From: Streptomyces carminius
Lineage (GTDB): Bacteria > Actinomycetota > Actinomycetes > Streptomycetales > Streptomycetaceae
DNA length: 64,000 nucleotides
Direction: 5' to 3'
Assembly: GCF_002794255.1 (NCBI RefSeq)
Contig: NZ_PGGW01000060.1
Location: 248,001-312,000 of the forward strand
This document shows positions 1-8,942 of this stretch, piece after piece. Position 1 is the stretch's first letter; every line of letters begins with the position of its first letter. Made by a program: the position numbers and the translations under genes. The notes under the pieces are model-generated. The model was not told where the DNA came from and did not search any database. It saw only the letters and a list, made by a program, of their open reading frames with translations.

Positions 1-176
1 GCCTCCGCCGGTGGAGGCCCACGGAAGGGCCGCCGGCGCCTCCGCGGAACCACCGGTCCGGTGGTGCGGCCGGTCGGAGGGCGTTCGGCCAGGGGAGTTC
101 CCTCTCCACTTGGACGGCGTACCCCCGCCGGCCGGGTTCACTCCGCCGCGCTCCGGGGCCCGCCGGCCGTGGCATA
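1..176. other. Left-edge intergenic sequence
   Basis: No codon-biased reading frame is credible here. It lies downstream of the rho terminator. In streptomycetes the gene after rho is usually rpmE on the same strand, so this stretch may hold its promoter, but none can be pinned down from the sequence. Confidence 0.4.
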
Positions 177-220
177 CGGCGAGGGCCGCCCCACCGCACG
201 GGGTGGGGCGGCCCTCGCCG
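177..220 (-). terminator. Strong hairpin terminator after rho
   Basis: Perfect inverted repeat: an 18-nt arm at 178-195 pairs with 202-219 around a 6-nt loop (GCACGG), and one more C-G pair closes the base. It starts 33 bp after the rho stop codon. No U-tract follows, as is common in Streptomyces terminators. It is symmetric, so it could act on both strands. Confidence 0.8.
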
Positions 221-252
221 CCGCTTCGGGACCGGCCGTCTGCCGGACGCCG

Positions 253-2268
253 CTAGTCGCCGTTGCCGGGCGCCGGCGTCGTCTTCTGGATCTGCATGAG
301 GAACTCGGCGTTGGACTTCGTCTGCTTCATCTTGTCCAGCAGCAGCTCGATGGCCTGCTGCTGGTCCAGCGCGTGCAGGACGCGCCGCAGCTTCCAGACG
401 ATGCCCAGCTCGTCGGCGCCCATCAGGATCTCCTCCTTGCGGGTGCCGGACGCGTCGACGTCCACCGCCGGGAAGATCCGCTTGTCGGCGAGCTTCCGGT
501 CGAGCTTGAGCTCCATGTTGCCGGTGCCCTTGAACTCCTCGAAGATGACCTCGTCCATCCGCGAGCCGGTCTCGACCAGCGCGGTGGCCAGGATCGTCAG
601 GGAGCCGCCGTCCTCGATGTTCCGCGCGGCGCCGAAGAACTTCTTCGGCGGGTAGAGCGCGGTGGAGTCCACACCGCCGGACAGGATGCGGCCCGAGGCC
701 GGGGCCGCCAGGTTGTACGCGCGCCCCAGGCGGGTGATCGAGTCCAGCAGCACCACCACGTCGTGGCCGAGCTCCACCAGCCGCTTGGCCCGCTCGATGG
801 CCAGCTCGGCGACGGTGGTGTGGTCCTCGGCGGGGCGGTCGAAGGTCGAGGAGATGACCTCGCCCTTGACCGACCGCTGCATGTCGGTGACCTCCTCCGG
901 CCGCTCGTCCACGAGCACGACCATCAGATGGCACTCGGGGTTGTTGCGGGTGATGGAGTTGGCGATCGACTGCAGGACCATGGTCTTGCCCGTCTTCGGC
1001 GGGGCCACGATCAGACCGCGCTGGCCCTTGCCGATGGGCGAGACCAGGTCGATGATCCGCGAGGTGAGGTGGCCCGGCTCGGTCTCCAGCCGCAGCCGCT
1101 CCTGCGGGTACAGCGGGGTGAGCTTGCCGAACTCGGGACGGCCCTTGCCGCTCTCGGGCGACATGCCGTTCACCGAGTCCAGACGGACCAGCGCGTTGAA
1201 CTTCTCGCGCCGCTCGCCCTCGCGCGGCTGGCGGACCGCGCCGGTGACGTGGTCGCCCTTGCGCAGGCCGTTCTTGCGGACCTGGGCGAGGGAGACGTAC
1301 ACGTCGTTCGGGCCCGGCAGGTAGCCGGAGGTGCGGACGAACGCGTAGTTGTCCAGGATGTCGAGGATGCCGGCGACCGGGATCAGGACGTCGTCCTCGG
1401 AGACCTGCGGCTCGGCGGCGAAGTCGTCGCGGCCGCGGCGGCCGCGACGGTCGCGGTAGCGGCCCCGGCGGCCCCGGCGGCCGCCCTCGAAGTCGTCGTC
1501 ACGGCTGTCACGGCTGTCGCGGCTGTCGCGGTTGTCACGGCTGTCGCGGTTGCCGCGGTTGCCGCCGTCCTGGTTCTGCTGGCCGCCACCGCCGCCGTCG
1601 TTGTTCTTGTTGCGGCGGTCGCGCTGCCGGCCGCCCTTGGCCTGGCGGTCGCCCTTGTCCTGCTTGCCGTCCTGGCGGACATCCTTGTCCTGCTTGCCGT
1701 CCTGCCGGGTGTCCTGCTTGCCGTCCTGGCGGACGTCCTGCCGGGCGCCGTCGCCGCGGGACTCGGCGGACCTGTCCCGGTCGGCCCGCTCACCGCCGCC
1801 GTCGGCGGCCGGGGCGTCGGCGGTCCCGCCGCTCCTGCCGCGCCGGCCGCGCTCACCGGCGGGCTCGTCGCTGCCCGGCTGGCCGGGGATGTCAATCTGC
1901 TGCTGCGCGGTATCGCCGGAGCCCTGGGCGCCCTCGTCCGTACGCGCCTTGGAGGTCGCACGGCGGCGCGGCTTGCTCTCGGCGGGGGCGGCCGTCTCGG
2001 CGCCCGCGCCGCCCGCGGCACCGCCGCCGGCGTTCTCCGCCTGCTTGGCGCGGATGGTCTCGATCAGCTGGCTCTTGCGCATGCGCGCCGTGCCCTTGAT
2101 GCCGAGGCCGGAGGCGACTTGCTGGAGCTCTGCCAGCACCATGCCCTCAAGGCCCGTGCCGGAACGGCGACGCCTGGGGGCGGTACCTGCTGCGGGCGCG
2201 GCGGAGGCGTCCGTGGCGGGCGCGGCTTCGGCGGTGTCCACGCCCATCAGATCGGTGGTATCGCTCAC
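253..2268 (-). CDS. rho: Transcription termination factor Rho
   Basis: Hexameric RNA-dependent ATPase that terminates transcription. The 671-residue product has a Rho_N helical domain at about 40-76, then a 200-residue low-complexity insert typical of actinobacterial Rho (repeated RQDGKQD and RDSRDS units, poly-G/N). The cold-shock RNA-binding domain begins near 293 and the ATPase domain has Walker A APPKTGKT at about 421-428, then VLLDSITR and the conserved C-terminal domain. The start is GTG with a GGAAGGA ribosome site 7 nt upstream. The insert makes it far longer than E. coli Rho (419 residues). A 400-bp leader separates it from thrB, so it is probably transcribed on its own. Confidence 0.98.
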   Translation of the reverse strand: MSDTTDLMGVDTAEAAPATDASAAPAAGTAPRRRRSGTGLEGMVLAELQQVASGLGIKGTARMRKSQLIETIRAKQAENAGGGAAGGAGAETAAPAESKPRRRATSKARTDEGAQGSGDTAQQQIDIPGQPGSDEPAGERGRRGRSGGTADAPAADGGGERADRDRSAESRGDGARQDVRQDGKQDTRQDGKQDKDVRQDGKQDKGDRQAKGGRQRDRRNKNNDGGGGGQQNQDGGNRGNRDSRDNRDSRDSRDSRDDDFEGGRRGRRGRYRDRRGRRGRDDFAAEPQVSEDDVLIPVAGILDILDNYAFVRTSGYLPGPNDVYVSLAQVRKNGLRKGDHVTGAVRQPREGERREKFNALVRLDSVNGMSPESGKGRPEFGKLTPLYPQERLRLETEPGHLTSRIIDLVSPIGKGQRGLIVAPPKTGKTMVLQSIANSITRNNPECHLMVVLVDERPEEVTDMQRSVKGEVISSTFDRPAEDHTTVAELAIERAKRLVELGHDVVVLLDSITRLGRAYNLAAPASGRILSGGVDSTALYPPKKFFGAARNIEDGGSLTILATALVETGSRMDEVIFEEFKGTGNMELKLDRKLADKRIFPAVDVDASGTRKEEILMGADELGIVWKLRRVLHALDQQQAIELLLDKMKQTKSNAEFLMQIQKTTPAPGNGD

Positions 2269-2668
2269 GAAGGGTCCTTCCCTGGAGCGGGCGTCGGCCT
2301 GTCTGGCTCGGCGACCGGTTGTGCTGTCCGGCTGCGGTCCTTGTGTCGACCGGGCCGGGGCGGTGGTTCCGCCTCGGTGTACGGCGGAGGAATCAGTACA
2401 TTCGGTGTGGCGTGAAGGGATGACGTGTGTCAGTCACGCCGTTCCGGGGCGAGCTCGGCACTGCTCGGCAGGCTGCTCAGGCAGTTCTGGAGGCTCCCGG
2501 AAGGAGGAGTGGCCCCTGTATGGGACTGTACCCATGGGATCACGGAGAGCACCGCACCGCCCATGGGTAATCCCAGAAGGCTGCGAGTGCAGACTTGAGG
2601 TTAACACTACCGGCCCCAACAAACATTCCCCCTCTCGTAGGCCCGCATTCGTGTCGTCGGCCCCGCGC
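2269..2668 (-). promoter_or_regulatory. Long rho leader/promoter region
   Basis: 400 bp between thrB and rho with no convincing gene. An AT-richer pocket at about 2598-2635 contains TAGTGT and TAACCT (minus strand), the likeliest rho promoter, implying a leader of roughly 300 nt. Two CCCATGGG palindromes sit at 2531-2538 and 2560-2567. A long leader would suit autoregulation of Rho, but no specific attenuator was identified. Confidence 0.35.
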
Positions 2669-3595
2669 TCACTGGCCCGTGCCGGCCAGCGGCAGGACGC
2701 CGGCGCCCGTGGTGTCGAGGGCCAGCCGGTTGGCCGCCCATCCGTCGCCCGCGAGCCGCGCGACCTTCTCGGCCGCGTCCTCCCCGACCAGCGCGAGCAC
2801 CGTGGGGCCCGCGCCGGAGATGACCGCGGGCACCCCGTCGGCGCGCAGCCGGTGCACCAGCTCCGCGCTCTCCTCCATCGCCGGGGCGCGGTACTCCTGG
2901 TGGAGCCGGTCCTCGGTGGCGGGCAGCAGCAGCTCGGGGCGGCGGGTCAGCGCCTCGACGAGCAGGGCCGCCCGGCCCGCGTTGGCGGCCGCGTCCACAT
3001 GCGGGACGGTGCGCGGCAGCAGTCCGCGGGCGGTCTCGGTGAGCACCGGCCGGTCCGGGACGAAGACCACCGGCACGACGGCCGGGTGCGGGTCCATGCG
3101 GATCGCCCGGGCCGCGCCGCCGTCCGTCCAGGCCAGGGTGAAGCCGCCGAGCAGGCAGGCCGCCACGTTGTCGGGGTGGCCCTCGATCTCCGTCGCCAGC
3201 TCCAGCAGGGCGACCTCGTCGAGCTTCTCGGCGCCGCCGGTGGTCACCGCGCGGGCCGCGATGATGCCCGCGCAGATGGCGGCCGAGGAGGAGCCCAGCC
3301 CGCGGCCGTGCGGGATGCGGTTGGCGCAGACGATCTCCAGACCGCGCGGCTGGCCGCCCAGCATGTCGAAGGCCGTGCGCAGGGACCGCACGAGCAGGTG
3401 GCTCTCGTCGCGGGGCAGGGTGTCGGCGCCCTCGCCGGCGATGTCGATGTGCAGACCGGAGTCGGCGACACGCACCACGACGTCGTCGTACAGGCCCAGG
3501 GCCAGGCCGAGGGCGTCGAAGCCGGGGCCGAGGTTGGCGCTGGTGGCTGGGGTGCGCACCCGGACGGCGGCGGCACGGAACGCTGGACCGGCCAT
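2669..3595 (-). CDS. thrB: Homoserine kinase
   Basis: Phosphorylates L-homoserine with ATP, the penultimate step to threonine. The 308-residue GHMP-kinase protein begins MAGPAFRAAAVRVRTPATSA, with the N-terminal substrate motif TPATSANLGPGFD and the ATP-binding loop HGRGLGSSSAA near residue 95. The ATG at 3595 was chosen because the family starts here; a longer upstream frame is arginine/proline-rich and not homologous. AAGGAGA lies about 13 nt upstream. It is 425 bp downstream of thrC on the same strand, with a hairpin between, so it may have its own promoter. Confidence 0.96.
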   Translation of the reverse strand: MAGPAFRAAAVRVRTPATSANLGPGFDALGLALGLYDDVVVRVADSGLHIDIAGEGADTLPRDESHLLVRSLRTAFDMLGGQPRGLEIVCANRIPHGRGLGSSSAAICAGIIAARAVTTGGAEKLDEVALLELATEIEGHPDNVAACLLGGFTLAWTDGGAARAIRMDPHPAVVPVVFVPDRPVLTETARGLLPRTVPHVDAAANAGRAALLVEALTRRPELLLPATEDRLHQEYRAPAMEESAELVHRLRADGVPAVISGAGPTVLALVGEDAAEKVARLAGDGWAANRLALDTTGAGVLPLAGTGQ

Positions 3596-3918
3596 CTCTC
3601 GACGACTCTCCTTGACGTGGCTGGACGCGGTGGGGCGTGGTTCGGCGGGACGTGGCGGGGCGGGGTCGGGGCGTGCTGGGATCGGTGCGGCTGTGCTGGT
3701 CTGTCGCTCGGTGGCTGCTGTCCTGTGCGGCGGGATCGGAGGCGGACGGCGTGACGTCTCGGAACCGCGGCCGGGGGCCGGACCGGTCCACCGACCTCCG
3801 GCACATGCCATGCGGCAGGTCGGGACGCGGTCCCAGCCTATCGAAGGACGGTTCGGTGCGGACACAGGGCGTACGAGAGGCGCACGATGCGTGTCGCGCG
3901 CTCGTATGCGCCCCCCTC

Positions 3919-3952
3919 GGCGGGTACGGCCGTCTCCGGCGCCGTACCCGCC
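3919..3952 (-). terminator. Hairpin between thrC and thrB
   Basis: Inverted repeat GGCGGGTACGGC (3919-3930) and GCCGTACCCGCC (3941-3952) with a 10-nt loop, about 70 bp beyond the thrC stop. It probably terminates or attenuates hom-thrC transcripts before thrB. Confidence 0.55.
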
Positions 3953-3960
3953 CGCCCGGC

Positions 3961-4000
3961 GGGTCACGCGGGCCACCCCGGGCCACGCCGGGCCACGCCG
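3961..4000. repeat. Four tandem 10-mers after thrC
   Basis: Four consecutive 10-bp units: GGGTCACGCG, GGCCACCCCG, GGCCACGCCG, GGCCACGCCG. They lie between the thrC stop and its hairpin. Probably slippage-generated; no function is evident. Confidence 0.6.
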
Positions 4001-4020
4001 GGGAGGTCACACCGGAAGAG

Positions 4021-5151
4021 TCACACCAGCCCCAGCCGGTCGGCCGCGGCGACCGCATCGACCGGTACGACGATCGGCTGCGGCGCGCCCTGCACGGCCC
4101 AGTCGGGGTCCTTGAGGCCGTTGCCCGTGACGGTGCAGACGATCCGCTGCCCCGGGTCGACCTTCCCCTCCTCGGCGGCCTTGAGCAGACCGGCCACGGA
4201 GGCGGCGGAGGCCGGCTCGACGAAGACGCCCTCCTGGGCGGCCAGCAGCCGGTACGCGGCCAGGATCTGCCGGTCCGTCACCTCGTCGATGAAGCCGCCG
4301 GACTCGTCGCGGGCCCGCTCGGCGGCCTCCCAGGAGGCCGGGTTGCCGATGCGGATGGCGGTGGCGATGGTGCGCGGGTCCTTCACCGGCTCACCCCGCA
4401 CGATGGGCGCCGAGCCGGACGCCTGGAAGCCCCACATCCGCGGGGTGCGGGAGGAGTGGGCGCCGTCCCCGGCCGAGGGGTCGGCGTACTCGCGGTAGCC
4501 CCGCCAGTAGGCGGTGATGTTGCCCGCGTTGCCCACCGGCAGGACATGGATGTCGGGGGCGTCGCCGAGCATGTCGACGATCTCGAAGGCCGCGGTCTTC
4601 TGGCCCTCGATGCGCACCGGGTTGACCGAGTTGACCAGCGCCACCGGGTAGTTGTCCGACAGCCCGCGCGCCAGGGTGAGGCAGTCGTCGAAGTTCCCGT
4701 CGACCTGGAGGATGCGGGCGCCGTGCACCAGCGCCTGGCCCATCTTGCCCAGCGCGATCTTGCCCTGCGGCACCAGGACGGCGCACACCATCCCCGCGCG
4801 CACCGCGTAGGCGGCGGCCGAGGCGGAGGTGTTGCCGGTGGAGGCGCAGATGACCGCCTGCGCGCCCTCCTGCTTCGCCCGGGTGATGGCCATCGTCATC
4901 CCGCGGTCCTTGAAGGAACCGGTGGGATTGGCGCCCTCGACCTTGAGGTGGACCTCGCAGCCGGTGCGCTCGGAGAGCACCTGGGCGGGCACCAGCGGCG
5001 TACCGCCCTCGCGCAGGGTGACGACGGGGGTGTCGTCGGTGACCGGGAGCCGGTCGCGGTACTCCTCGATGATGCCCCGCCACTGGTGGGCGCCGGACAT
5101 TCGCGGAGTGGTGTTGCCAGGGCTGGCGGTGGTGGCGGTCATCTCTCTCAT
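4021..5151 (-). CDS. thrC: Threonine synthase
   Basis: PLP enzyme converting O-phosphohomoserine to threonine. The PLP-binding lysine is in NPTGSFKDRGM at about residue 81, and the phosphate-binding glycine-rich loop appears later as PVGNAGN. About 376 residues, normal for the actinobacterial family. The ATG at 5151 overlaps the hom stop codon as ATGA; an in-frame ATG at 5142 (MTATTASP) is an equally plausible start. The overlap implies translational coupling to hom. Confidence 0.96.
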   Translation of the reverse strand: MREMTATTASPGNTTPRMSGAHQWRGIIEEYRDRLPVTDDTPVVTLREGGTPLVPAQVLSERTGCEVHLKVEGANPTGSFKDRGMTMAITRAKQEGAQAVICASTGNTSASAAAYAVRAGMVCAVLVPQGKIALGKMGQALVHGARILQVDGNFDDCLTLARGLSDNYPVALVNSVNPVRIEGQKTAAFEIVDMLGDAPDIHVLPVGNAGNITAYWRGYREYADPSAGDGAHSSRTPRMWGFQASGSAPIVRGEPVKDPRTIATAIRIGNPASWEAAERARDESGGFIDEVTDRQILAAYRLLAAQEGVFVEPASAASVAGLLKAAEEGKVDPGQRIVCTVTGNGLKDPDWAVQGAPQPIVVPVDAVAAADRLGLV

Positions 5152-6449
5152 TCCCCTTCGACCCGCATGATGCTCGCGACGCCGCGCACGGTGTCCAGCC
5201 CGCGCAGCGCCTCGACGGTCGCCGACAGGGCGGCGTCCGGTGCCCGGTGGGTGACGACGACCAGCGAGGCGCCGTCCTCCGGGCTGTCCTTGCCCTGCTG
5301 GCGCACGGTGTCGATGGAGACGCCGTGCTCGGCGAAGACGGTGGCGCACTGGGCGAGTACGCCCGGTTTGTCGGCGACGTCCAGGCTGATGTGGTAGCGG
5401 GTGACCACCTCGCCCATCGGGCTCACCGGGAGCTGGGCGTAGGCGGACTCCCCCGGGCCCGTCGAGCCGTTCAGCCGGTTGCGGCAGGCGGCGACCAGGT
5501 CCCCGACGACGGCCGAGGCGGTGGGGGCGCCGCCCGCGCCGGGACCGTAGAACATCAGCCGGCCGGCGGCCTCCGCCTCGACGAAGACCGCGTTGTACGC
5601 CTCGCGGACGGAGGCGAGCGGATGGCTGAGCGGGATCATCGCCGGGTGGACGCGGGCGGTCACCGAGCGGCCGTCGGCGGCGCGCTCGCAGATGGCCAGC
5701 AGTTTGACCGTACAGCCCATGCGCCGGGCGGAGGCGATGTCCGCGGCGCTGACCTCGGTCAGCCCCTCGCGGTGCACGTCGTCCAGGCGTACCCGGGTGT
5801 GGAAGGCGATGCCCGCCAGGATCGCGGCCTTGGCCGCCGCGTCGAAGCCCTCCACGTCGGCGGTCGGGTCGGCCTCGGCGTACCCGAGGGCGGTGGCCTC
5901 GTCCAGCGCCTCGGTGTACCCGGCGCCGGTGGACTCCATCCGGTCGAGGATGAAGTTGGTGGTGCCGTTGACGATGCCCAGCACCCGGTTGACCTTGTCG
6001 CCCGCCAGCGACTCGCGCAGCGGGCGCACCAGCGGGATCGCGGCGGCCACCGAGGCCTCGTAGTAGAGGTCCACACCGTGCTTCTCGGCGGCCTCGTGGA
6101 GGGCCGAGCCGTCCTCGGCGAGCAGCGCCTTGTTGGCGGTGACCACACTGGCGCCGTGCTCGAAGGCGGTGGTGATCAGGACGCGGGCGGGCTCGATGCC
6201 GCCGATGACCTCGACCGCCACGTCGATGTCGCCCCGGGCCGCCAGCGCGGCGGCGTCGGTGGTGACCAGCTCGGGCGCGATGCCCTCCCGGACCCGCCCG
6301 GGGCGCCGGACGGCGACCCCGGCCAGCTCGACGGGGGCGCCGATCCGGGCGGCGAGGTCCTCAGCGTGCGTCGTCATGATGCGTGCCACCTCCGAGCCGA
6401 CGACACCACAGCCCAGCAGCGCCACCTTCAGCGGACGCGTACGCATCAT
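5148..6449 (-). CDS. hom: Homoserine dehydrogenase
   Basis: NAD(P)-dependent reduction of aspartate semialdehyde to homoserine, the branch point to threonine and methionine. N-terminal Rossmann motif ALLGCGVVGS at residues 9-18, catalytic domain with NGTTNFIL, and a C-terminal ACT domain (from about residue 350) that normally senses threonine. 433 residues. Tandem ATGs at 6449 and 6446 follow a GAGG ribosome site. In-frame translation could also begin at GTG 6491, which overlaps the stop of a 15-codon upstream frame. Downstream thrC overlaps by 4 nt. Confidence 0.96.
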   Translation of the reverse strand: MMRTRPLKVALLGCGVVGSEVARIMTTHAEDLAARIGAPVELAGVAVRRPGRVREGIAPELVTTDAAALAARGDIDVAVEVIGGIEPARVLITTAFEHGASVVTANKALLAEDGSALHEAAEKHGVDLYYEASVAAAIPLVRPLRESLAGDKVNRVLGIVNGTTNFILDRMESTGAGYTEALDEATALGYAEADPTADVEGFDAAAKAAILAGIAFHTRVRLDDVHREGLTEVSAADIASARRMGCTVKLLAICERAADGRSVTARVHPAMIPLSHPLASVREAYNAVFVEAEAAGRLMFYGPGAGGAPTASAVVGDLVAACRNRLNGSTGPGESAYAQLPVSPMGEVVTRYHISLDVADKPGVLAQCATVFAEHGVSIDTVRQQGKDSPEDGASLVVVTHRAPDAALSATVEALRGLDTVRGVASIMRVEGE

Positions 6450-6487
6450 GAGACCTCGCTTCTTCACAGTCCGGTGGAGTTCAAGTC

Positions 6488-6535
6488 TCACGCACCGGTC
6501 GGCGGTTCCCCCGCCTCATCCAGCATGCGAGACAT
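6488..6535 (-). CDS. Possible 15-residue leader peptide upstream of hom
   Basis: Short frame MSRMLDEAGEPPTGA preceded by GAGAGGGAG and ending in a TGA that overlaps an in-frame GTG of hom (GTGA). Its ATG sits inside the palindrome GAGACATGTCTC at 6529-6540. It has one threonine codon only, so classical threonine attenuation is not supported. It could set translational coupling into an N-terminally extended Hom. Tentative; conservation would decide. Confidence 0.3.
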   Translation of the reverse strand: MSRMLDEAGEPPTGA

Positions 6536-6590
6536 GTCTCCCTCTCTTCGAGACGCCGCCGCCCGGACCGACCCGGCCGGCGGCGCCCGG

Positions 6591-7982
6591 CTACCCCACG
6601 TCCAGCCGGAGCAGGTCCTCCTCCGTCTCCCGCCGGACGATCACCCGGGCCCTCCCTCCCGAGACCGCCACCACCGGCGGCCGCAGGACGTGGTTGTAGT
6701 TGCTCGCCATGGAGCGGCAGTACGCGCCGGTGGCCGGGACGGCGAGCAGGTCGCCGGGGGCCAGGTCGGCGGGGAGGAAGGCGTCCCGCACCACGATGTC
6801 GCCGCTCTCGCAGTGCTTGCCGACCACCCGCGAGAGCATCGGCGCGGCGTCGGAGACACGGGAGACCAGCGCCACGGTGTACTCGGCGTCGTACAGCGCG
6901 GTACGGATGTTGTCGGACATGCCGCCGTCCACGCTGACGTAGGTGCGCAGGCCCGGCAGCTCCTTGACGGTGCCCACCTCGTACAGGGTGAAGGTGGTCG
7001 GCCCGGCGATGGCCCGGCCCGGCTCCACCGACAGCCGCGGCAGCGCCAGCCCGGCGGCCTCGCACTCGTGGGCGACGATGTCGTGCAGCGCCTTGGCGAT
7101 CTCGTGCGGTTCGCGCGGGTCGTCGTCGGCGGTGTAGGCGATGCCGAGCCCGCCGCCGAGGTCGATCTCGGGCAGCTCCACGCCGTGCTCGTCGCGGACG
7201 TCCCGCAGCAGGCCCACCACGCGGCGCGCGGCGACCTCGAAACCGGCCGTGTCGAAGATCTGCGAGCCGATGTGGGAGTGGAGGCCGACCAGCTCCAGGC
7301 TGTCCAGCTTCAGCACCCGCCGCACCGCCTCGGCCGCCTGCCCCCCGGCGAGCGCCAGACCGAACTTCTGGTCCTCGTGGGCGGTGGCGATGAACTCGTG
7401 GGTGTGCGCCTCCACCCCCACCGTCACCCGGATCTGCACCCGCTGGCGCCTCCCGAGCCGCTCGGCGATGTGCGCGACGCGGGCGATCTCCTGGAAGGAG
7501 TCCAGCACGATCCGGCCGACCCCGGCCCCGACGGCCCGCTCGAGCTCGGCGGTGGACTTGTTGTTGCCGTGCAGGGCGATGCGCTCGGGTGGCATCCCGC
7601 CGGCCAGCGCGGTGGCCAGCTCGCCGCCGGAGCAGACGTCGAGGTTGAGGCCCTCCTCCGTCAGCCAGCGCACCACGGCGCGGCACAGGAATGCCTTCCC
7701 GGCGTAGAACACGTCGGCCTCCGCGCCGAACGCCTCGCGCCAGGCCCGGCAGCGGGCCCGGAAGTCGTCCTCGTCCAGGACGTAGGCGGGCGTGCCGAAC
7801 TCCTCGGCCAGCGAGATCACGTCCAGCCCGCCGACGCTCGCCACACCCCGCTCGCCGCGGGTGACGGTACGGGCCCAGATGCGCGGGTCGAGGGCGTTGA
7901 GGTCGGCGGGCGGCGGGGTGTAGTGCCCCTCGGGGAGCACGTCGGCGTGGCGGGGGCCGGCGGGGTGTGCGGAACGGCTCAT
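6591..7982 (-). CDS. lysA: Diaminopimelate decarboxylase
   Basis: Makes L-lysine from meso-diaminopimelate, the last step of lysine synthesis. 463 residues, alanine-racemase-fold PLP enzyme. Schiff-base lysine is K96 in VFYAGKAFLC. HSHIGSQI and the glycine-rich EIDLGGGLGIAY follow, and the C-terminal active-site cysteine is in GKHCESGD. Starts at ATG 7982. It lies 50 bp downstream of nrtL and 141 bp upstream of hom, all leftward, consistent with an aspartate-family gene cluster. Confidence 0.97.
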   Translation of the reverse strand: MSRSAHPAGPRHADVLPEGHYTPPPADLNALDPRIWARTVTRGERGVASVGGLDVISLAEEFGTPAYVLDEDDFRARCRAWREAFGAEADVFYAGKAFLCRAVVRWLTEEGLNLDVCSGGELATALAGGMPPERIALHGNNKSTAELERAVGAGVGRIVLDSFQEIARVAHIAERLGRRQRVQIRVTVGVEAHTHEFIATAHEDQKFGLALAGGQAAEAVRRVLKLDSLELVGLHSHIGSQIFDTAGFEVAARRVVGLLRDVRDEHGVELPEIDLGGGLGIAYTADDDPREPHEIAKALHDIVAHECEAAGLALPRLSVEPGRAIAGPTTFTLYEVGTVKELPGLRTYVSVDGGMSDNIRTALYDAEYTVALVSRVSDAAPMLSRVVGKHCESGDIVVRDAFLPADLAPGDLLAVPATGAYCRSMASNYNHVLRPPVVAVSGGRARVIVRRETEEDLLRLDVG

Positions 7983-8032
7983 GGTGGCTTCGTACTTTCC
8001 GTCGGGATCCGGCTGAGTTCCGCCGGATCCGG

Positions 8033-8860
8033 CTACAGGTGTGCGGGTGCGGTGACGCCCAGCCGGGACAGGCCGCCCGCCAGCACCGCCCCGGCGGCCT
8101 GGGCGAGGGCCAGCCGGGCACGGTGGGCGGCCCCGGGTTTCCGCTCCCCTGCGGGCAGCACCCTCCCGTGCACGTCGAGGAAGGCGTCGGCGACCGCCGT
8201 CAGGTGGCGGGCCAGCCGGGCGGGCCCGGTGGCGGCGATCCGCTCGTACTCGGCCAGCAGCCCGAGGAGCTCCCGCTCCCGCGGCCCGTCGTACGCGTAG
8301 CCGTCCGCCCCGGGCTCCGGTCCGAAGCCGAGGTCGCGCGCGTTGCGCAGCAGCGCCCGGGTGCGGGCGTGGGCGTACTGGACGAGGAAGAGGGGGTTGC
8401 CCTCCCGCTGCTCGGCCGGGGGCCGTACGCCGGTGGCGGCGGCCCAGCCCCGCAGGTCGCGGGCGGGGTCGGTGGAGGCCGCCACGGGAACGTCGCCGTC
8501 CGTGGCGGCCAGGGCGGCCACCAGGGCGGCCCGGGCGCGGTCCGCGACGGTGATGTTGAGGAAGCCCGGCCCGGCGACCGTCACCTGCGCGATGCCCTCC
8601 TCGCGGGCCAGCCGCTCCCGCAGGACCTCGGCGACCCGGTGGGCGGGCCGCCCGGTGACGGCGGCCAGCCGCAGCGCGGCGTTGGTGGCGTAGTCCCCGC
8701 GGCCCGGGTGCGGCGGCGGGCCCACGGTGATCCGCGCGGCCGGCCCGTCCGGGGCGCCCAGCGTGTCCAGCGCGTCCGCGGGCAGCTCGCCCAGCGCGCC
8801 GTCACCGGCGGCACGGCGCACGGTGCGCAGCACGGTGCGCGAGAGCTGGGCGGGAGTCAC
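8033..8860 (-). CDS. nrtL: ArgS-related anticodon-binding protein NrtL
   Basis: 275-residue relative of arginyl-tRNA synthetase. It keeps the N-terminal Arg-tRNA-recognition domain (DYATNAALRLA at about 56, VAGPGFLNITV near 96) and the C-terminal DALR anticodon-binding domain (FLVQYAHARTRALL near 159), but the Rossmann catalytic core with HIGH and KMSKS is absent. It therefore cannot charge tRNA by the usual mechanism; a tRNA-binding or regulatory role is inference. Start GTG 8860 has no clear ribosome site, suggesting a leaderless or weakly translated mRNA. Located just upstream of lysA, the usual actinobacterial position. Confidence 0.88.
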   Translation of the reverse strand: MTPAQLSRTVLRTVRRAAGDGALGELPADALDTLGAPDGPAARITVGPPPHPGRGDYATNAALRLAAVTGRPAHRVAEVLRERLAREEGIAQVTVAGPGFLNITVADRARAALVAALAATDGDVPVAASTDPARDLRGWAAATGVRPPAEQREGNPLFLVQYAHARTRALLRNARDLGFGPEPGADGYAYDGPRERELLGLLAEYERIAATGPARLARHLTAVADAFLDVHGRVLPAGERKPGAAHRARLALAQAAGAVLAGGLSRLGVTAPAHL

Positions 8861-8942
8861 GTGACAAGGGTATGGGAGGAGGGGGCCGGGTACGCGAACG
8901 TGTTTCGCGGGATGACACGCACCTCACACCGTCCGCACCCGC

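Noticed and set aside
61..2415. 784-residue open frame antisense to rho
   Set aside because: It is the shadow of the GC-rich rho gene; composition is repetitive Ala/Val/Leu with no motif and no ribosome site.
2434..2622. 62-codon frame in the rho leader
   Set aside because: Starts near the predicted transcription start with a non-ATG codon and no ribosome site; no conserved feature seen.
5152..8032. T-box or amino-acid riboswitch in the hom/lysA region
   Set aside because: No T-box or lysine riboswitch core was recognised in the intergenic gaps.
5247..8300. 1017-residue open frame antisense to hom and lysA
   Set aside because: Low-complexity Gly/Arg/Val product that crosses two real genes; artefact of high third-position GC.
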